Below, piece after piece: positions 26,194 through 35,004 of a stretch of DNA of 64,000 nt; position 1 is the stretch's first letter; every line of letters begins with the position of its first letter. The position numbers and the translations under genes were made by a program. The notes beneath the pieces are model-generated. The model had not been told where the DNA came from, did no database searches, and saw nothing but the letters and a program-made list of their open reading frames with translations. The stretch spans positions 7,613,603-7,677,602 of the forward strand of contig NZ_CP054919.1 in NCBI RefSeq assembly GCF_013364235.1, in the 5' to 3' direction. Source of the stretch: Kitasatospora sp. NA04385 (lineage in GTDB: Bacteria > Actinomycetota > Actinomycetes > Streptomycetales > Streptomycetaceae).

Positions 26194-26793
26194 GTGCCCC
26201 AGGACGAGACTCCCCAGGTCAAGGCCGCCGCCCCGCTGCGCCGCCGCGGCGCCGCGATGCGCCGGGCCGTGCTCGACGCCACCGTCCGCCTGCTCGCCGA
26301 GGGCGGGCTGGAGGCCGCCAGCGTCGCCGCGGTCGCCGCCGCCGCCGGAGTCCACGAGACCTCGGTCTACCGGAACTGGGGCACCCGCGAGGACCTGCTG
26401 CGCGAGGCCCTCGCCGACTACACCGACCAGGCCCTGCCGCTGCCCGACACCGGCAGCCTGCGCGAGGACCTGCGCCAACTGCTCACCGCCCTCGGCGCGT
26501 TCCTCGACACCCCCGAGGGCCCGGCCCTGCTGCACCTGAGCATCGCCCCCGCCACCGCCGAGACCCGCAGCGGCCGCGACGCCTACTGGGCCGACCGCCT
26601 CGCCCGCGCCGAACGACTCCTGCACCGGGCCGCCGCCCGCGGCGAGATCCGCCCCGACGCCGACCCCCGTACCGCCGTCGAAGCCCTGATGAGCCCGCTG
26701 TTCGCCCGCCACCTGCTGCTCGGCGAACCGGTCACCCCCGACTACGTCACCGCCCTGGTCGACCTCGTCCTGGACGGCCTCGCCCCGCGCTGA
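26194..26793 (+). CDS. TetR-family repressor
   Basis: A 199-residue regulator with an N-terminal helix-turn-helix (AAVAAAAGVHETSVYRNWGTREDLLREAL, residues about 45-75) and an all-helical ligand domain. GTG 26194 directly follows GGAGG. The TTAGGCT -10-like element ends only about six bases upstream, so the transcript may be leaderless. The two palindromes upstream indicate autoregulation and control of the divergent dehydrogenase. Confidence 0.87.
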   Translation: MPQDETPQVKAAAPLRRRGAAMRRAVLDATVRLLAEGGLEAASVAAVAAAAGVHETSVYRNWGTREDLLREALADYTDQALPLPDTGSLREDLRQLLTALGAFLDTPEGPALLHLSIAPATAETRSGRDAYWADRLARAERLLHRAAARGEIRPDADPRTAVEALMSPLFARHLLLGEPVTPDYVTALVDLVLDGLAPR

Positions 26794-26979
26794 GCCCGCA
26801 CGCCGCCACGGTGGGGCCATGGCGACGACCCGGGCGCCGTGCTCGACGGCGCTTCCAGCAGCGGCAGGAGCACCCTCGCGCGAGCGCTCCGGAACCTCCG
26901 GCCGGAGCCCCGGCCGCTCATCGGCACCGACGGCCTGATCGAGGCGGTGCCCCCGGCCGCCGAAGGACTCGACCTCGGC

Positions 26980-27053
26980 GCGTGGCCGCCACCGCCCGGA
27001 CGACCGGCGTGGCCGCCACCGCCCGGACGACCGGCGTGGCCGCCACCGCCCGG
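26980..27053 (+). repeat. 27-bp tandem repeat inside the kinase pseudogene
   Basis: Units at 26980-27006 and 27007-27033 are identical, followed by a 20-base partial third. Read in the frame of the downstream part they encode VAATARTTG; in the upstream frame, WPPPPGRPA. The frame change of the broken gene falls within or next to the array. Confidence 0.85.
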
Positions 27054-27277
27054 GCCGGCGCCCCCGTCCTCGTCGACGGCGCGTTCCGCGCCGGCCCCGC
27101 CTCCCGGCAGCGTCGGCGCGAGGCCCTGCACGGGCTGGACGTGCTCCGGGCGGCCGTCCGTCGCGACCCCGCCGTCGCCGCCGCCCGCACGTCGGCCCGC
27201 GCCGACCGCACCGCCGGCCCGGCCGCTGATCAGGCCGAACGCGTCCACCCTGACCTGGTGGTCGACACCACCCGCAC

Positions 27278-27323
27278 CCCGCCCGCCGCCTGCGCCCGCG
27301 CCCGCCCGCCGCCTGCGCCCGCG
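27278..27323 (+). repeat. 23-bp tandem duplication that shifts the pseudogene frame
   Basis: Two identical adjacent 23-base copies (27278-27300, 27301-27323). Because 23 is not a multiple of three, the second copy moves the natural stop at 27353 out of frame. Confidence 0.9.
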
Positions 27324-27379
27324 CCGTCGCCGACCGGCTCGGGAACGGACGCTGACGGGCCGTCACCGCGCCCCGGCGG

Positions 27380-28153
27380 TCAGTCGAAGCGGCGGGTCGC
27401 GGTGATCCCGCCGTCCACCGGCAGCGTCACGCCCGTCACGTACGAGGCGCGGTCGCTGAGCAGCCAGGCCGCGGCCTCGGCGACCTCCTCGTCCCGGGCC
27501 GGGCGGCCCAGCGGCGTCGAGCGGGCCACCAGGTCGGCGAAGGCCGGGCCGAGCGCGAAGAAGTCCGCCGTGCCCGGGGTGCGCACCACGCCCGGCGCCA
27601 CCGCGTTGACCCGGATGCCGAGCGGTGCGTAGTCCGGCACCGCCGCCCGCACCAGACCGGTCAGCCCGTGCTTCGCGGCCTGCTGCACCCCGTCCCCGAA
27701 CCCGCCGACCAGCGCCCCCACCCCCGAGTTGACCACGATCGACCCGCCCCGCCCGCCCGCCACCAGCGCCGCGAGCTGCGCCCGCAGGCACAGCCAGGTG
27801 CCGCGCAGGTTCAGCGCGTGGACGCCGTCCCAGTCCTCCTCGGCGCGCTCGCCCAGCGGCGCGGGCGGCAGGCCGTTGCCCGCGTTGTCGAACGCCGCGT
27901 CCAGCCGGCCGTACGCGTCCAGCGCGACGTCCACCACCCGGTCCGCGCCCGCCGCCGTGGTCAGGTCCGCCGCCACGGCCACCGCCCGCGCCCCGCCCGC
28001 CCGCAGCTCGGCGGCCAGCGCCTCCACCTCGTCCCCGCTCCGCGCCGCCAGCACCAGCGCCGCCCCCTCCCGCGCGAACAGCCGGGCGGCCGCCGCCCCG
28101 ATGCCGCGTCCCGCGCCGGTGACGATCGTGACCTTGTCCTCGAGAAGTCCCAT
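27380..28153 (-). CDS. SDR oxidoreductase lacking the catalytic tyrosine
   Basis: A 257-residue short-chain dehydrogenase: cofactor motif TGAGRGIGAAAARLF, NNAG-equivalent DNAGNG, NSGVGALVGG, and AAKHGLTGLVRA with the active-site lysine. At the YxxxK position the sequence reads QQAAK, so the tyrosine is glutamine. The rest of the fold, including the C-terminal YVTGVTLPVDGG, is intact. ATG 28153 is the natural start. Divergent from an MmyB-type regulator, a common Streptomyces pairing. Activity may be lost or altered. Confidence 0.83.
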   Translation of the reverse strand: MGLLEDKVTIVTGAGRGIGAAAARLFAREGAALVLAARSGDEVEALAAELRAGGARAVAVAADLTTAAGADRVVDVALDAYGRLDAAFDNAGNGLPPAPLGERAEEDWDGVHALNLRGTWLCLRAQLAALVAGGRGGSIVVNSGVGALVGGFGDGVQQAAKHGLTGLVRAAVPDYAPLGIRVNAVAPGVVRTPGTADFFALGPAFADLVARSTPLGRPARDEEVAEAAAWLLSDRASYVTGVTLPVDGGITATRRFD

Positions 28154-28218
28154 GCCCCGAGGCTCGCCGCTCCCGCCCCGCCCCACCAGCGGCCACCCCG
28201 ACCGGGGACCGCCGATCC

Positions 28219-28298
28219 GGGACCCGGCCGGTCCCGGCCGGTCCCGGCCGGGCGGGAGGCCGCCGGGGCGGACCGGCAGCCGGGACCCGGCAGGTCCT
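28219..28298. promoter_or_regulatory. Two GGGACC-N5-GGTCCC sites between the SDR and HTH genes
   Basis: Sites at 28219-28235 and 28282-28298 share GGGACCCGGC(C/A)GGTCC(C/T), spaced 63 bases, in the divergent promoter. They are plausible operators for the adjacent MmyB-type regulator. The intervening DNA has further GTCCCGGCCG copies. Confidence 0.5.
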
Positions 28299-28333
28299 GG
28301 CTGGGCGGTGGCGGCTGTGGCAGGGTGGCGCGC

Positions 28334-29197
28334 ATGCCCGAGACTCCGCTGGGGGCGTTCCTGCGCGCCCGCCGTGCCCGGCTGGTGCCCTCCGACGTCG
28401 GCCTGGCCGCGGCCGGACGGCGGCGGACGCCCGGGCTGCGGCGCGAGGAGGTCGCGGCCCGGGCCGGGATCTCGCCGGACTACTACGCCCGGCTGGAGCA
28501 GGGGCGCCAGCGGGTGCCGACCGGGCCGGTGCTGGACGGGATCGCCGACGCCCTGCACCTCGCCGACGCCGAACGGGCCTACCTGCACCGGCTGGCCGCC
28601 CACCGCCACCCCCGGACGCCCGCGCCCGGCCCCCGGCGGGAGGCGGTCTCCGCGAGCACCCTGGCGCTGCTCGACACCCTGGACGCCGCACCGGCGTTCG
28701 TCACCGGCCCGACCTTCGACCTGCTGGCCTGGAACCGCCCCGCCGCCCTGCTGATGGCCGAGCCCGCCCGGCGTCCCCCGCACGAGCGGAACCTGCTCTG
28801 GCAGGTGTTCTGCTGCCCGTACGGCTCGCGCAGCGCCGACAACCACGCCCCCGAGCGGTCGATCGGCGCCGACCTGGTCGCCTCGCTGCGGGCCCACCAC
28901 GCCGACCGCCCCGCCGACCGGGCGCTGGCCGACCTGGTCGGCCGGTTCTCCGCGGCCAGCCCGGCCTTCGCCGCGCTCTGGTCGCAGCACCGGGCCGGCC
29001 CGCCGCGCCCCGGCCGCCTGCACGTGCGCCACCCCGAGCTGGACACCGAGGTGCTGGAGTACACCGTCCTCGCGCTCCCCGAACCCGGCCGGTACGTCTT
29101 CGCCTGCCTGGCCCCGCCCGGCAGCCGGGCCCGCCGCGCCTTCGCCGCCGCGCACCGCACCGGGGGCGGCCCCGATCCGTCCCCCGGACGGCCCTGA
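28334..29197 (+). CDS. Helix-turn-helix regulator with MmyB-like ligand domain
   Basis: A 287-residue protein with an N-terminal XRE-type helix-turn-helix (RTPGLRREEVAARAGISPDYYARLEQGRQRVPTGPVLDGIADALHL) and a C-terminal PAS-like MmyB domain (APAFVTGPTFDLLAWNRPAALL, NLLWQVFC, HPELDTEVLEY). This architecture usually binds fatty-acid-like ligands and controls a divergent SDR gene, as here. ATG 28334 lies seven bases after a CAGGGT -10-like element, so the transcript is likely leaderless. Confidence 0.87.
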   Translation: MPETPLGAFLRARRARLVPSDVGLAAAGRRRTPGLRREEVAARAGISPDYYARLEQGRQRVPTGPVLDGIADALHLADAERAYLHRLAAHRHPRTPAPGPRREAVSASTLALLDTLDAAPAFVTGPTFDLLAWNRPAALLMAEPARRPPHERNLLWQVFCCPYGSRSADNHAPERSIGADLVASLRAHHADRPADRALADLVGRFSAASPAFAALWSQHRAGPPRPGRLHVRHPELDTEVLEYTVLALPEPGRYVFACLAPPGSRARRAFAAAHRTGGGPDPSPGRP

Positions 29198-29251
29198 ACC
29201 ACCCCCGAGAACCGCCGGGTCGGCGGTGCCGCGCGGCTACGGTGACGGATC

Positions 29252-30739
29252 GTGAACCGACGAGCCTTCCTCACCCTCACGGCCCTCTCCGGCCTGGCCG
29301 GCACCGCGGGCCTGCTCTCCGGCTGCGGTTCCGGCGCCGGATCGGGCCCCGACCGGCGCCCGGCGCCGCCGCTCGGCCCGTCCGTCCCGCTGCGCATCCC
29401 GCCGCTGCTGCACCCCGAGCCGGACGCCGACGGCGTGCGGCGCTACGAACTGACCATGCTGGCGGGCCGCTCCGAACTGCTGCCCGGGAAGCCGACCGAC
29501 ACCTGGGGCTTCAACGGGCCCTTCCTCGGCCCCACCCTGCGGGCGAGCCGCGGCGACCGGGTCGCGGTGACCGTCCGCAACACCCTCCCGGAGGCCAGCA
29601 CCGTGCACTGGCACGGCATGCGGCTGCCCGCCGCGATGGACGGCGGCCCGCACCAGCCGATCGCCCCCGGCGGGGCCTGGTCCCCGGCCTGGACGGTCGA
29701 CCAGCCCGCCGCCACCACCTGGTACCACCCGCACCCGCACGGGGCCACTGCCCGGCACGTCTACCGCGGCCTGGCCGGGCTGTTCCTCCTCGACGACGAC
29801 CACGACGCCGGACTGCCCGCCGCCTACGGCGTGGACGACGTCCCGCTGATCCTCCAGGACAAGAAGTTCACCGCCGACGGCGCGCTCGACGGCGACCCGC
29901 TCAAGGGCACCTTCGGCATCCTCGGCGACCACGTCCTGGTCAACGGCACCCACAACCCGCGCTTCGACGTCGGCACCGAACGCGTCCGGCTGCGGGTGCT
30001 GAACGGCTCCAACGCCCGCCTGTACCGCCTGGCCTTCGCCGACCGCCGCCGCTTCCACGTGGTGGGCACCGACGGCGGACTGCTCGCCGCGCCGGTCGAG
30101 ACCGACCTCCTCCCGCTGAGCCCCGGCGAACGCGCCGAGGTCGTGGTCGCCTTCGCCCCCGGCGAGGACGTCCTGCTGCGCACCCTGGACGACGGCACGG
30201 ACCTCGCCGCGGGCGACCTCGACCTGATCCGCTTCGTCGCCACCGCCCGGCCCGCCCCCTCCCCGGCCCTGCCCGCCGTCCTCTCGGCGTTCACCCCGAT
30301 CGCCGTCCCGGCCGGGGCGAAGGTGCGCCGCTTCACGCTGAACGGGCACGACGCGATCAACGGCGAGCCGATGGACCTGTCCCGGATCGACGAGGTCGTC
30401 CCGGCCGGGGCCGTCGAGATCTGGGAGGTCCGCAACAACGTCTACTCCCACAACTTCCACCTGCACGAAGCCGGGTTCCAGCTCCTGGGCGCCGACGGCA
30501 GACCGGCGCCCGGGTACGCGGGCGGCCCCAAGGACACCGTGTTCGTCCCGGGCAGGAGCACCGTCCGGCTCGCCGTCCGCTTCGGCACCACCACCGACCC
30601 GACCACGCCGTACATGTACCACTGCCACATCCTGCGGCACGAGGACTCCGGCATGATGGGCCAGTTCGTCCTGGTCGAACCGGGCACCGAGGACACCGTC
30701 CCGCGCACCCTGCCCGGGACGGCCGGGCACCGGCACTGA
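29252..30739 (+). CDS. Multicopper oxidase, Tat-exported lipoprotein
   Basis: A 495-residue three-cupredoxin-domain oxidase of the CueO/SpoIIID-bilirubin-oxidase type. The N-terminus has a twin-arginine motif (NRRAFLTLT) and a lipobox LLSGC with Cys25, so the enzyme is exported folded and lipid-anchored. Copper ligands are complete: HWHG (119-122), YHPHPHG (about 158-164), HNFHLH, and the type-1/trinuclear YHCHILRHEDSGMM. It probably oxidises cuprous ions, phenols or metals at the cell surface. GTG 29252 is the start. No copper regulator is adjacent. Confidence 0.9.
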   Translation: MNRRAFLTLTALSGLAGTAGLLSGCGSGAGSGPDRRPAPPLGPSVPLRIPPLLHPEPDADGVRRYELTMLAGRSELLPGKPTDTWGFNGPFLGPTLRASRGDRVAVTVRNTLPEASTVHWHGMRLPAAMDGGPHQPIAPGGAWSPAWTVDQPAATTWYHPHPHGATARHVYRGLAGLFLLDDDHDAGLPAAYGVDDVPLILQDKKFTADGALDGDPLKGTFGILGDHVLVNGTHNPRFDVGTERVRLRVLNGSNARLYRLAFADRRRFHVVGTDGGLLAAPVETDLLPLSPGERAEVVVAFAPGEDVLLRTLDDGTDLAAGDLDLIRFVATARPAPSPALPAVLSAFTPIAVPAGAKVRRFTLNGHDAINGEPMDLSRIDEVVPAGAVEIWEVRNNVYSHNFHLHEAGFQLLGADGRPAPGYAGGPKDTVFVPGRSTVRLAVRFGTTTDPTTPYMYHCHILRHEDSGMMGQFVLVEPGTEDTVPRTLPGTAGHRH

Positions 30740-30753
30740 GCCGTGAGCCGGCC

Positions 30754-31542
30754 TCAGCCGGTGAGCGGCGCCAGGGCCCGGCACCAGGCGTGCAGACGCT
30801 CGGGGGAGAGGCCGGGGACGAGCGCGGCCAGGTCGGCGATCCGCCGCTCCAGGCCGCCCGGGCCGGTCAGCACCCAGTCGACCGCGTCGAAGTCCGGGTC
30901 GCCCCAGGACGGCCGCGGGTCGATCGCCACCGGGCGGCCGCCCGGGCCGGCCAGCACGTTCGACGGGTGCAGGTCCCCGTGCACCAGCCCGACCGGGCCG
31001 GAGGCGGCCAACTCCAGTGCCGCCGCCCGGTGTTCGGCCAGACCGGTCCGGCCCCGGCGCTCGGCCAGGTCGAAGACGAAACCGACCCGGTGCGCGAGCG
31101 GCCGCAGCACCGAGTCCGCCCCCGGGCCGCCGGGGACGCGCAGGTCCCGCAGCAGGGCGGCGACCTCCGGCAGGCTCCAGCCCAGCTCCCGCAGCGTCGT
31201 ACCGGGCCGGACGTCCGCCAGCAGCAGGGCCCCGGCCGGGAGGTCCGCCGCGAGCAGCGCGACGACCGACGGCACCGCCGCCCAGCGCCGCAGCGCCTCG
31301 GCCTCCTCCCGGGCGATCGCGGGCTCCGGCGTCAGCTTCAGCCACACCACCGCACCACCCCGCACGCACCGGAACACCCGCGAGGTACCGCCCCCACCCG
31401 CCGAGACCACCTCCAGCCCCCACCGCCCGGCCAACTCACCCACCAGGCCGGGAAGTTCGTCCCACCACCCGGCCACCTGCGCCCCGAACCGAACGCCGAA
31501 CCGCTCCCGAACCCCCGACGGCACCCGCTCCCACTCCTCCAC
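30754..31542 (-). CDS. Aminoglycoside phosphotransferase (APH)-fold kinase, APH(6)-like
   Basis: A 262-residue kinase-like protein. GGTSRVFRC and VVWLKLTPEPAIAREEAEALRRW form the ATP lobe with the conserved lysine. LVHGDLHPSNVL is the catalytic loop (Asp and Asn), and AIDPRPSWGDPDFDAVDW replaces the DFG-type metal motif in the manner of streptomycin 6-kinases. GTG 31542 is the likely start. It may phosphorylate an aminoglycoside or another metabolite. Convergent with the multicopper oxidase gene, 14 bases apart. Confidence 0.82.
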   Translation of the reverse strand: MEEWERVPSGVRERFGVRFGAQVAGWWDELPGLVGELAGRWGLEVVSAGGGGTSRVFRCVRGGAVVWLKLTPEPAIAREEAEALRRWAAVPSVVALLAADLPAGALLLADVRPGTTLRELGWSLPEVAALLRDLRVPGGPGADSVLRPLAHRVGFVFDLAERRGRTGLAEHRAAALELAASGPVGLVHGDLHPSNVLAGPGGRPVAIDPRPSWGDPDFDAVDWVLTGPGGLERRIADLAALVPGLSPERLHAWCRALAPLTG

Positions 31543-31632
31543 CGCCCCATCGTACGGGCACGCACCGGGGTGTCGGTGCGGGCCGCTAGCCTGCGCGGGA
31601 CACCGACACCCCGCCGAACCGCAGAGGCCCCG

Positions 31633-32301
31633 ATGACCGTCCGCTTCGAAGCCAGTTGGTGCAACACCGATCTCGGCCCGTACCGGGACTGCGCCTACAC
31701 CTACGAGCGCTACCCGTACGACAGCGTGCCTCCGCTCGACGCCGCGCTGTTCACCGGGGCGTTCGACTGGCTGGGCGGCCCGAGCGGCGAGCCGTCCGGG
31801 CAGGCGGCCGAACTCGCCGGCCTGGAACGGGCGGTGGCCGCCCTCGGGCTGGCGCTGCCGGCGGACTTCCTGACCTACCACCGCGACGCGCGGCTGCTCC
31901 GGGAACTCGACAGCGTGTCACCGACCGGCGGTTGGCAGGACTTCTCGGCGCCGCTGCCCAGCCCGGTCGAGCCCGGCGCCCACCTGGTCCGCTTCTTCCG
32001 CGACCAGCAGGACTGCGTGATCTGGTACCTGTACCTGCGGCCGGGCGGCGAGGTCTTCGTGGTCCACTCGTGGCTCGACTACGAGTCCGAGTTCGAGTGG
32101 ATCGAGGACGGCGAGGAACCGCGGGAGGAGCTGTCCGACCCGGCGGCGATCCACTGGTGCGCCCGCTCGTTCGAGGAGTTCGCCCACCGCTACTGGGTGG
32201 AGAGCCGGATCTGCCGGGCCTACCTGGACGGCGACGAGCCGCAGGACCCCCGGCTGCTGGCGTACCTCGCGCACTACGCGGAGCAGCAGCCGGGGGCCTG
32301 A
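31633..32301 (+). CDS. SUKH (SMI1/KNR4)-like protein
   Basis: A 222-residue acidic protein. The central LGLALPADFLTYHRDARLLRELDSVSPTGGWQDFS resembles the SUKH fold's LP-x-D/F-x-Y opening, followed by FFRDQQDCVIWYLYL and VFVVHSWLDYESEFEW beta-strand segments. SUKH proteins include immunity factors against nuclease toxins, but no toxin lies beside it. ATG 31633 is used. It ends ten bases before the helicase stop (convergent). Confidence 0.65.
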   Translation: MTVRFEASWCNTDLGPYRDCAYTYERYPYDSVPPLDAALFTGAFDWLGGPSGEPSGQAAELAGLERAVAALGLALPADFLTYHRDARLLRELDSVSPTGGWQDFSAPLPSPVEPGAHLVRFFRDQQDCVIWYLYLRPGGEVFVVHSWLDYESEFEWIEDGEEPREELSDPAAIHWCARSFEEFAHRYWVESRICRAYLDGDEPQDPRLLAYLAHYAEQQPGA

Positions 32302-32311
32302 ACGCCTGCCG

Positions 32312-34822
32312 TCAGTGCGCGCCCACCGAGGTGACCTTGACGACGGCGCGGCCCTCCTCGTCGGAGCCGTAGAGGTCGACCTCGGCGGAGATGCCCCAGT
32401 CGTGGTCGCCGTTCGGGTCGTCGAAGATCTGGCGGACGCGCCACAGGCCCTCGTCCTCGACCTCCTCGATCAGCAGCATCTTGGGGCCGCGCGCGTTCGG
32501 GCCGGTGAAGAGGTCGTCGTACTCCTCCCAGTAGCCGTCCATGGCGTCGGCCCAGCGGTCGGCGTTCCAGCCGTCCTCGCCGTCGAGCTCGGCCAGCGCG
32601 TCGTAGTGCTCCAGGGCGCACAGCTCGACCCGGCGGAAGAGCTCGTTGCGGACCAGGACGCGGAAGGCCCGGGCGTTGGCCGTGACGGGGGCGGGCTTGT
32701 CGTCCAGGCGGACTTCGGCGGCCTCCGGCTCGGTCGGGTTGGCCAGCGCCTCCCACTCGTCCAGCAGCGAGGAGTCGACCTGGCGGACCAGTTCGCCCAG
32801 CCAGGCGATGACGTCCTTCAGGTCGTCGGTCTTGATGTCGTCCGGGACGGTCTGCTCCAGCGCCTTGAACGCGCCCGCCAGGTAGCGCAGCACGATGCCC
32901 TCGGTGCGGGCCAGCTCGTAGAAGCCCACGTAGTCGGTGAAGGTCATCGCGCGCTCGTACAGGTCGCGCACCACGGACTTCGGCCGCAGCGGGTGGTCGC
33001 CGATCCACGGGTGCGCCCGGCGGTACACCTCGTAGGCGTTGCCGAGCTCCTCCTCCAGCGGCTTCGGGTAGCTGATCTCCTGGAGCCGGTTCATCCGCTC
33101 CTCGTACTCGATCCCGTCGCGCTTCATCTCGGCCACGGCCTCGCCGCGGGCCTTGTTCTCCTGCGAGGCGAGGATCTGCCGCGGGTCGTCGAGGGTGGCC
33201 TCCACCACCGAGACCACGTCGAGGGCGTACGAGGGCGACTCCGGGTCGAGCAGCTCGAAGGCGGCCAGCGCGAAGGTGGACAGCGGCTGGTTGAGCGCGA
33301 AGTTCTCCTGGAGGTCGAGGGTCAGCCGGGCGATCCGGCCCTCGGCGTCCGGCTCGTCGAACTGCTCGACCACGCCGCCCTCCCGCAGCGAGCGGTAGAT
33401 GGCGATCGCGGTGCGGATGTGGCGGCGCTGGGCGGCGCGGTCCTCGTGGTTGTCGGTCAGCAGCTTGCGCATCGCCTCGAAGGCGTTGCCCGGGCGGCCG
33501 ATCACCGACAGCAGCATCGCGTGGCTGACCTTGAAGCGGGAGACCAGCGGCTCCGGGTCGGCCCCGATCAGGCGCTCGAAGGTCTCCTCGGTCCAGGACA
33601 CGAAGCCGTCCGGGGCCTTCTTGCGGACCACCTTCTTGCGCTTCTTCGGGTCGTCCCCGGCCTTGGCCAGCGCCCGGTCGTTCTCCACCACGTGCTCCGG
33701 CGCCTGCGCCACCACCTGGCCGACGGTGTCGAACCCGGCCCGGCCCGCCCGCCCGGCGATCTGGTGGAACTCGCGGGCCCGCAGGATGCGCACCCGCTGC
33801 CCGTCGTACTTGGACAGCGCGGTGAACAGCACGGTGCGGATCGGCACGTTGACGCCCACGCCGAGGGTGTCGGTGCCGCAGATCACCTTCAGCAGGCCGG
33901 CCTGCGCCAGCCGCTCCACCAGGCGGCGGTACTTGGGCAGCATGCCCGCGTGGTGCACGCCGATGCCGTGCCGCACGTACCGGGACAGGTTGCGGCCGAA
34001 CTTGGTGGTGAAGCGGAAGTTGCCGATCAGCGAGGCGATCGCGTCCTTCTCCTGCTTCGAGCACATGTTGATGCTCATCAGCGACTGCGCCCGCTCCACC
34101 GCCTCCTTCTGGGTGAAGTGCACGACGTACACCGGCGCCTGGCCGGTGGTCAGCAGCTCCTCCAGCGTGTCGTGCAGGTTGGTGCGCCGGTACTCGTAGA
34201 ACAGCGGCACCGGACGCGTCGCCGAGCGCACCGCCGTGGTCGGGCGGCCGGTGCGGCGGGTCAGGTCCTCCTCGAAGCGGCGGACGTCGCCGAGCGTCGC
34301 CGACATCAGCAGGAACTGCACCTGCGGGAGTTCGAGGATCGGGATCTGCCAGGCCCAGCCGCGGTCCGGCTCGGCGTAGAAGTGGAACTCGTCCATCACG
34401 ACCTGGCCGATGTCGGCGCGCGGGCCGTCGTGCAGGGCGATCTGCGCCAGCACCTCGGCGGTGCAGCAGATGATCGGCGCGGTCGGGTTCACCGAGGCGT
34501 CGCCGGTCATCATGCCGACCTGCTCGGTGCCGAAGATCTTGCACAGGTCGAAGAACTTCTCCGACACCAGGGCCTTGATCGGCGCGGTGTAGAACGTCCG
34601 CTTGCCCTCGGCCAGCGCGGCGAAGTGCGCGCCCGCCGCGACCAGGGACTTGCCCGACCCGGTCGGCGTCGCCAGGATCACGTTGTTCCCGGAGACCAGC
34701 TCGATCAGCGCCTCCTCCTGGGCGGGGTAGAGGGTGATGCCGCGCTCCGACGCCCACTCGGCGAAGGTCTCGAACAGCGAGTCGGGCGTGGCGGGCTTCG
34801 GCATCAGGTCCAGGAGGGTCAC
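32312..34822 (-). CDS. DEAD/DEAH-box helicase, DUF3516 family
   Basis: An 836-residue superfamily 2 helicase. Walker A ATPTGSGKS (51-59), DEFH box (144-147) in VVMDEFHFYAEPDRGW, SAT in LLMSATLGD (about 174), and motif VI QIAGRAGRAGFD are complete. A Lys-rich DPKKRKKVVRKKAPDG segment separates the helicase core from a long C-terminal DUF3516 region. This actinobacterial family resembles Ski2-like RNA helicases. GTG 34822 (VTLLDLMPKP) matches relatives; an ATG at 34804 is possible. Monocistronic. Confidence 0.9.
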   Translation of the reverse strand: MTLLDLMPKPATPDSLFETFAEWASERGITLYPAQEEALIELVSGNNVILATPTGSGKSLVAAGAHFAALAEGKRTFYTAPIKALVSEKFFDLCKIFGTEQVGMMTGDASVNPTAPIICCTAEVLAQIALHDGPRADIGQVVMDEFHFYAEPDRGWAWQIPILELPQVQFLLMSATLGDVRRFEEDLTRRTGRPTTAVRSATRPVPLFYEYRRTNLHDTLEELLTTGQAPVYVVHFTQKEAVERAQSLMSINMCSKQEKDAIASLIGNFRFTTKFGRNLSRYVRHGIGVHHAGMLPKYRRLVERLAQAGLLKVICGTDTLGVGVNVPIRTVLFTALSKYDGQRVRILRAREFHQIAGRAGRAGFDTVGQVVAQAPEHVVENDRALAKAGDDPKKRKKVVRKKAPDGFVSWTEETFERLIGADPEPLVSRFKVSHAMLLSVIGRPGNAFEAMRKLLTDNHEDRAAQRRHIRTAIAIYRSLREGGVVEQFDEPDAEGRIARLTLDLQENFALNQPLSTFALAAFELLDPESPSYALDVVSVVEATLDDPRQILASQENKARGEAVAEMKRDGIEYEERMNRLQEISYPKPLEEELGNAYEVYRRAHPWIGDHPLRPKSVVRDLYERAMTFTDYVGFYELARTEGIVLRYLAGAFKALEQTVPDDIKTDDLKDVIAWLGELVRQVDSSLLDEWEALANPTEPEAAEVRLDDKPAPVTANARAFRVLVRNELFRRVELCALEHYDALAELDGEDGWNADRWADAMDGYWEEYDDLFTGPNARGPKMLLIEEVEDEGLWRVRQIFDDPNGDHDWGISAEVDLYGSDEEGRAVVKVTSVGAH

Positions 34823-35004
34823 CCCGCTATCTTGCCCGTACTCGATCACCGCGGGCAAAGCTCGGGCGCGCACCGCGGTTCGCTCCCGCGCTCCGGCCGA
34901 ACGAGTGGTCGCCCCGCGCGCCCGTGACACCACGCTGCGTGACGGAGATGATCCGGGTCGATCGTCCCCGTACGGACGGGGGCGCGAGCGACGGAAGGAC
35001 TCCC

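Larger units (their letters stand above)
26819..27355 (+). pseudogene. Decayed chloramphenicol-phosphotransferase-like kinase gene
   Basis: Pieces of a CPT-like small-molecule kinase occur in three frames: a start ATG 26819, the P-loop VLDGASSSGRSTLARAL from 26839 one frame off, GTDGLIEAVPP, then VLVDGAFRAG, GLDVLRAAVRRDPAVAAAR and LVVDTTRTPPAACARA in another frame. Removing one copy of a 23-bp tandem duplication (27278-27300 / 27301-27323) restores the natural end RAVADRLGNGR at the TGA at 27353. A 27-bp tandem repeat marks the other break. The lysine of the P-loop is also Arg. Function is probably lost unless these are assembly errors. Confidence 0.72.

Noticed and set aside
31543-31881. 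N-terminal extension of the APH-like kinase by 113 codons
   Set aside because: It would run antisense into the SUKH-like gene and has no kinase similarity; GTG 31542 fits the family.
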